From positions 1 to 64,000 of the forward strand of contig NZ_JAPDKN010000042.1 in the NCBI RefSeq assembly GCF_026163565.1: a stretch of DNA of 64,000 bases. The letters run 5' to 3'. The position numbers were made by a program, and so were the translations under genes. This stretch comes from Chryseobacterium sp. YIM B08800 (GTDB lineage Bacteria; Bacteroidota; Bacteroidia; Flavobacteriales; Weeksellaceae). Below the pieces are notes generated by a model. It saw nothing but the letters and a program-made list of their open reading frames with translations, ran no database searches and was not told the DNA's origin. This document shows, piece after piece, positions 60,744 to 64,000 of this stretch. Position 1 is the stretch's first letter, and every line of letters begins with the position of its first letter.

Positions 60744-62160
60744 ATTTCTCAAATTTTGCCTTCTGTTTTTTTCCATATGAATAATCTTTTATTTTACTTG
60801 TTGAATATTTATATTTTCCTAACTCTTTTTCTAATTTATCTATGTTTATACAATCTTCTTTTACTTTCATAGTTTCGAGTATTTTTTTTACATTTTTAAT
60901 GCGTACATCAAAATGATTAAAACCTCCATTAACACCAATATTAATATAATATATATCGTCTCTATCCGCAGCAATATTTAAGTCTTTCCACGCTGAATGA
61001 AATTTCCAATACCATGCAGATGCACTACAAGTGTAATTTATGTCTTCTGCGACTATATTTGGTGAATCTATATAATTTGGTTGTTTTATATAGTCAAAAT
61101 AATATATATATGTGTCTTTCCAAGTTAATTGGAGCAAACCCCTACCTTTATATTTAGGACCATCTCCCTTTGTGTTGTTTTGATGACTAATACACTCCTT
61201 ATATCTATTGTATGAGCGTTTTAGTTGTATCGTATTATAATTTAAATACGGATTGTCTTTTCTTTTTTTATTATCAAGATATAATTTATATTTATTATGT
61301 GCATCAATGTGTGTAGTATGATCATAATCCCATCCATCAGCATATTCAATTGTAGTTGCTAAACCAGTTTCTGCCTCAATTTGAGCTAAAAAATGAGCCT
61401 TGCGTAGACATGTATTAATATCATAATCTTTCATTGCCTTATTTAGTGCATCTGTAAAAGCTTGATAGGTTTTCATTTCATCAGGTAGGGGACAGTTTTT
61501 TGCAGTAAATAATTTTTTCGAATTATAGAAAGACATTATATCTTCTTTTGTAAATTCTTTCTCACAAAAACATTTTTCTTTTTCTTTCTCTGGCACAGGC
61601 GCACCAAAAGTATTAAGATTTTCTGGCGCATGAATCTGTCCGCTATCTACAAACTCAATTTTCCCACTTTCAGTGGGAGCATTTCCGGGCATTTTGCCTG
61701 TTCCTGGCAAGATAGATTTTTTTAACAATACAAAATTATCCTGCATATTCACAGTCCCGAAGTCTTGCCATTTTGTAAGGGAAAGCATCTGGAAGCCGTT
61801 ATTAAAAATAAAGTTAGGGATCTGTTTTTCTACAATAGTTCCCGTAAGCTTATCCTGTGTTGTGGGAACATCATTCAAAACCCTGAACGTTCCCATATGA
61901 GAATTAAATTTTATTTTTGCGCCGTCTATTGCAAGCAGTTGTCCCTCCTGTTTGTCATCTTCTTTTTTCCGTTCTTCTCTTGTTTGCTGCATTTTCTGGC
62001 TGTTTTGAGAGCGTGCTGACTCATACATCGCCTGATCACTCTGTTCCTTTGAGCTGATATTATCTGCCTGCGCTTGGTTTTCTTTTTCTTCTCTTGCACG
62101 GATGTCTTTCATCAGCTTGTCTGCAAAAGATCTTTTATTGTTACTGCTTAGCCAACCCAT
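60730..62160 (-). CDS. PAAR-like DUF4280 protein fused to a GH19-like lysozyme domain (T6SS-type effector)
   Basis: A 476-aa protein. Residues 1-70 are charged and helical (FADKLMKDIRAREEKENQAQ). Residues ~72-175 are DUF4280, a PAAR-like spike tip: LLAIDGAKIKFNSHMGTFRV, LSLTKWQDFGTVNMQDNFVL, LPGTGKMPGNAPTESGKIEF, VDSGQIHAP. After linker ENLNTFGAPVPEKEKEK, residues ~205-470 are GH19-like: CLRKAHFLAQIEAETGLATT (catalytic Glu ~264), YKGRGLLQLTWKDTY, ASAWYWKF. It is the only complete head in the array. Likely loaded on the type VI (T6SSiii) tube to cut peptidoglycan of rivals. Coupled with upstream and downstream genes. Confidence 0.88.
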   Translation of the reverse strand: MGWLSSNNKRSFADKLMKDIRAREEKENQAQADNISSKEQSDQAMYESARSQNSQKMQQTREERKKEDDKQEGQLLAIDGAKIKFNSHMGTFRVLNDVPTTQDKLTGTIVEKQIPNFIFNNGFQMLSLTKWQDFGTVNMQDNFVLLKKSILPGTGKMPGNAPTESGKIEFVDSGQIHAPENLNTFGAPVPEKEKEKCFCEKEFTKEDIMSFYNSKKLFTAKNCPLPDEMKTYQAFTDALNKAMKDYDINTCLRKAHFLAQIEAETGLATTIEYADGWDYDHTTHIDAHNKYKLYLDNKKRKDNPYLNYNTIQLKRSYNRYKECISHQNNTKGDGPKYKGRGLLQLTWKDTYIYYFDYIKQPNYIDSPNIVAEDINYTCSASAWYWKFHSAWKDLNIAADRDDIYYINIGVNGGFNHFDVRIKNVKKILETMKVKEDCINIDKLEKELGKYKYSTSKIKDYSYGKKQKAKFEKYDDK

Positions 62161-62834
62161 AATAATGAATATTTTATTTGATGGTTATTTTCTTTGCTGC
62201 TCACAAAATTTTCTTTCAACAATCCTTTTTCATAGATTGAGATACCTTCTGTTTGACTTTCATTTTTATCTTCAGAACTTTTCATTTTTATTCTTATTTC
62301 TTCTGCTGAAAAAGTTTCCCGGTATAGGTATTCATTTTTTTCTTCTGTTATTTTTCTTATTTTTCTCCCATTGTCCGGATATTTCCCAGATTGCCCGTTA
62401 AAATATAATCCAAACATATTATAGCCTGACAAGAACTCAATGAACCTTCTTTCATCTTCTAAAACATCGGATATTTGTCTAAAATAATTTTCAACGACAC
62501 TTCCTTTATTTGTTTCCAATAGCTTCATTTGTAATTGCTTCCACCTTAATTTAATAAAATTTAGATTATTCAGTTTAACAATATTATTCTCCTCATCTGC
62601 ATAAAGATCTATCTCATCAAACAGGTAACTTATTTTTTTTAAAAGAAAACCTGACGCTGTATCCTGATCGGAAAAATCAAACTTGATACAAAGTATCTGA
62701 TATTGATATAGTTCTTTATGCTTCCTCAGGAATGATATTTCTACATTGCGTACATATTTTTTTTCAAGAATATAATTGGGCATTATCTCTTCCGAAACAA
62801 TGGTTTCGAATCTGTAAGTACTTACATATATCAT
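62148..62834 (-). CDS. Unknown protein upstream of the DUF4280 gene, possible adaptor
   Basis: A 228-aa cytosolic protein. Charged and helical: NYILEKKYVRNVEISFLRKH, QILCIKFDFSDQDTASGFLL, NNLNFIKLRWKQLQMKLLET, NYFRQISDVLEDERRFIEFL. No domain is recognised. It overlaps the start of the DUF4280 gene by 13 bases and begins 14 bases after the phospholipase stop, so all three are one operon. Its position is that of adaptors which load effectors onto PAAR or VgrG; this is a guess from context. Confidence 0.7.
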   Translation of the reverse strand: MIYVSTYRFETIVSEEIMPNYILEKKYVRNVEISFLRKHKELYQYQILCIKFDFSDQDTASGFLLKKISYLFDEIDLYADEENNIVKLNNLNFIKLRWKQLQMKLLETNKGSVVENYFRQISDVLEDERRFIEFLSGYNMFGLYFNGQSGKYPDNGRKIRKITEEKNEYLYRETFSAEEIRIKMKSSEDKNESQTEGISIYEKGLLKENFVSSKENNHQIKYSLLWVG

Positions 62835-62848
62835 TTAAAAAAATGATT

Positions 62849-64000
62849 TTAGTGTTCAACTCGTTTATAATCATCAGTAGGATCCATACCTAACCAATCT
62901 CTGTTTGCCGACCAATGCAGATATTCGTTCCGAAGCTTTCTCAACAATCCTTGATTTGTGTAACCTATTACTGTAACTTCCTCTATTACTGTAACTTTTT
63001 CCTTTTTCCCATCTATTAGGATTTCAGAAATTGGCGGAACGGTATCTATAAGAATTGGGATTGTTTTTGGTAAGTATTTATTTGGATCAAGATTATCATA
63101 GACAGGTTCCTTATTTTTCATTTTACCATTCATTATATCTGTCATTTCTTTATCAAATTTTTCTTGCTCTGCTTTTTTTCGTTTTATGCGTTTTAATTCT
63201 TCATCGCTTATAAATAACCATTCTCTCTCTTTTCCGTCAACATACTTTTTTAAATGTGTTTTGGCTTGTCTCAGAATGCTATCATTTATTGGGTAAGTTG
63301 TTGTTGGATATGCGCCGCTTATCATTTTATGTTTCATATGTTTTGAACCAAGTTCCTCCATAAAATGAAGCGTAATATAGCTATATTCTTTTTTAAGAAA
63401 CCTTGTACCTGTTAGTTTTCTATAGGCACCAGGTGTATATAAACTATGCTTCTCAACGGAAATATCAAGCTCTTCTTCTTTATACCAATGCTCATCAATA
63501 AGATGTTGCTTTCTCATCTCTAATTTTAGATTTGAGCTTATGCTTACACTAGATAGTACAGTAGGTGCCAATCCGATATTGGCAGTTTCTATCTCATCTA
63601 CTATTTCTGTTCCCGTTTCATAGGCGCCGCCAATATCACAATGTACTCCAGGGAAGTTAAACTCCTTACTCCCAACGAAGCGTGTAAGAGCAAAATTTTC
63701 CCTATGCTCATCCATTGCTGTAAAGTGGACAGCTTCTGCAAAACTACCGAGATTATTAAGCTGTAGCTGTTCTACATCATCTCCAAAATGATGTTCTGCG
63801 CCTAGAGTAGCGTGTACCGAGCCTACAGCTGCTCTTTTAGCAAAATTCATATCCCCGAATTCTTCATAAGAAGATACGGTATCATAAACACCTATAAAAC
63901 GTATGACCAATGATACACTGTCTAATTCTTCCAGTTTCAAAACTCCTTTCCTTAGGAGATAGTATCCCAAATATCCAAATCTTGGCATTTTGCCATTATC
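62849..64000 (-). CDS. DUF2235 (Tle1-like) phospholipase effector, 5' end outside the window
   Basis: The 3' 383 codons of an alpha/beta-hydrolase of the DUF2235 family; the frame is open to the window edge (DNGK before MPRFGYLGYY), so the start and the GFSRG nucleophile motif lie beyond 64000. Visible catalytic residues: Asp in FIGVYDTVSSYEEFGDM and His in NFPGVHCDIGGAYE. The region SFAEAVHFTAMDEHRENFAL is also typical. Tle1 enzymes cut phospholipids of rival cells after type VI secretion. The immunity gene is not visible. Confidence 0.85.
   Translation of the reverse strand, partial: DNGKMPRFGYLGYYLLRKGVLKLEELDSVSLVIRFIGVYDTVSSYEEFGDMNFAKRAAVGSVHATLGAEHHFGDDVEQLQLNNLGSFAEAVHFTAMDEHRENFALTRFVGSKEFNFPGVHCDIGGAYETGTEIVDEIETANIGLAPTVLSSVSISSNLKLEMRKQHLIDEHWYKEEELDISVEKHSLYTPGAYRKLTGTRFLKKEYSYITLHFMEELGSKHMKHKMISGAYPTTTYPINDSILRQAKTHLKKYVDGKEREWLFISDEELKRIKRKKAEQEKFDKEMTDIMNGKMKNKEPVYDNLDPNKYLPKTIPILIDTVPPISEILIDGKKEKVTVIEEVTVIGYTNQGLLRKLRNEYLHWSANRDWLGMDPTDDYKRVEH

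Overview
The window looks like a chromosome segment from a Bacteroidota bacterium of the Flavobacteriia, most likely Chryseobacterium or a close relative in the Weeksellaceae. The evidence is the low GC content, absence of Shine-Dalgarno sequences, promoters with the -7 box TAnnTTTG, a type IX secretion (T9SS) C-terminal signal, a SusC/SusD pair, many lipoproteins, and several families of short intergenic repeats. Genus is inferred from protein style; no database was used.

Layout. 1-12.5 kb: secreted pectate-lyase-like protein, gcvP, a Cys/Lys-rich 51-aa protein, a DnaJ-domain protein, an ECF sigma factor with a co-oriented membrane protein, and an S9 peptidase. 12.6-21.8 kb: a leftward polysaccharide utilisation locus (SusC, SusD, GH144-like glucanase, esterase, GH3 beta-glucosidase), best read as a beta-1,2-glucan locus. 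22-33.4 kb: housekeeping and small conserved genes (DUF4197, DUF493, ArsC-like, deoxynucleoside kinase, glutamine cyclotransferase, NhaP antiporter, DUF2490, a frameshifted DUF1398 gene, VOC proteins, DUF1569). 33.8-40.3 kb: an ecotin and a 1991-aa alpha-2-macroglobulin that appears to lack the thioester. 40.3-47.4 kb: a UbiA-like protein, a toxin-antitoxin pair overlapping recF, a four-helix-bundle (23S IVS-type) gene between degenerate repeats, DUF721, a Gcr-type membrane 'recombinase', mtgA and a metal/cobalamin-type binding protein.

47.5-56.1 kb: an ~8.6-kb island at the 3' end of tRNA-Arg(ACG). It is bounded by a 14-bp direct repeat, each copy starting a terminator-like hairpin. It carries a large serine recombinase, a YhcG-type nuclease, RadC, a secreted protein of unknown function, and an ArsR-controlled cluster (ArsR, a frameshifted membrane protein, DUF6428, ArsO-like monooxygenase). 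Three consecutive products of that cluster end in Cys-Cys. A metallophosphoesterase is cut off at the right end.

56.1-64 kb: a leftward array of type VI secretion-like effector cassettes. A DUF2235 (Tle1-like) phospholipase and an unknown protein precede one intact PAAR-like DUF4280 protein fused to a GH19-like lysozyme domain, with an overlapping putative immunity gene. Downstream are at least three displaced cassettes that keep only pieces of the DUF4280 head: a decayed GH19-like one, an intact different peptidoglycan-hydrolase-like one with its own putative immunity gene, and a head-only remnant against the old tRNA terminator. This looks like a stock of alternative effector tails that could recombine onto the intact head, and it is the most interesting system in the window.

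Single-base frameshifts occur in several places (DUF1398, the ars membrane protein, the second cassette and its immunity gene). They may be real decay or base-calling errors.
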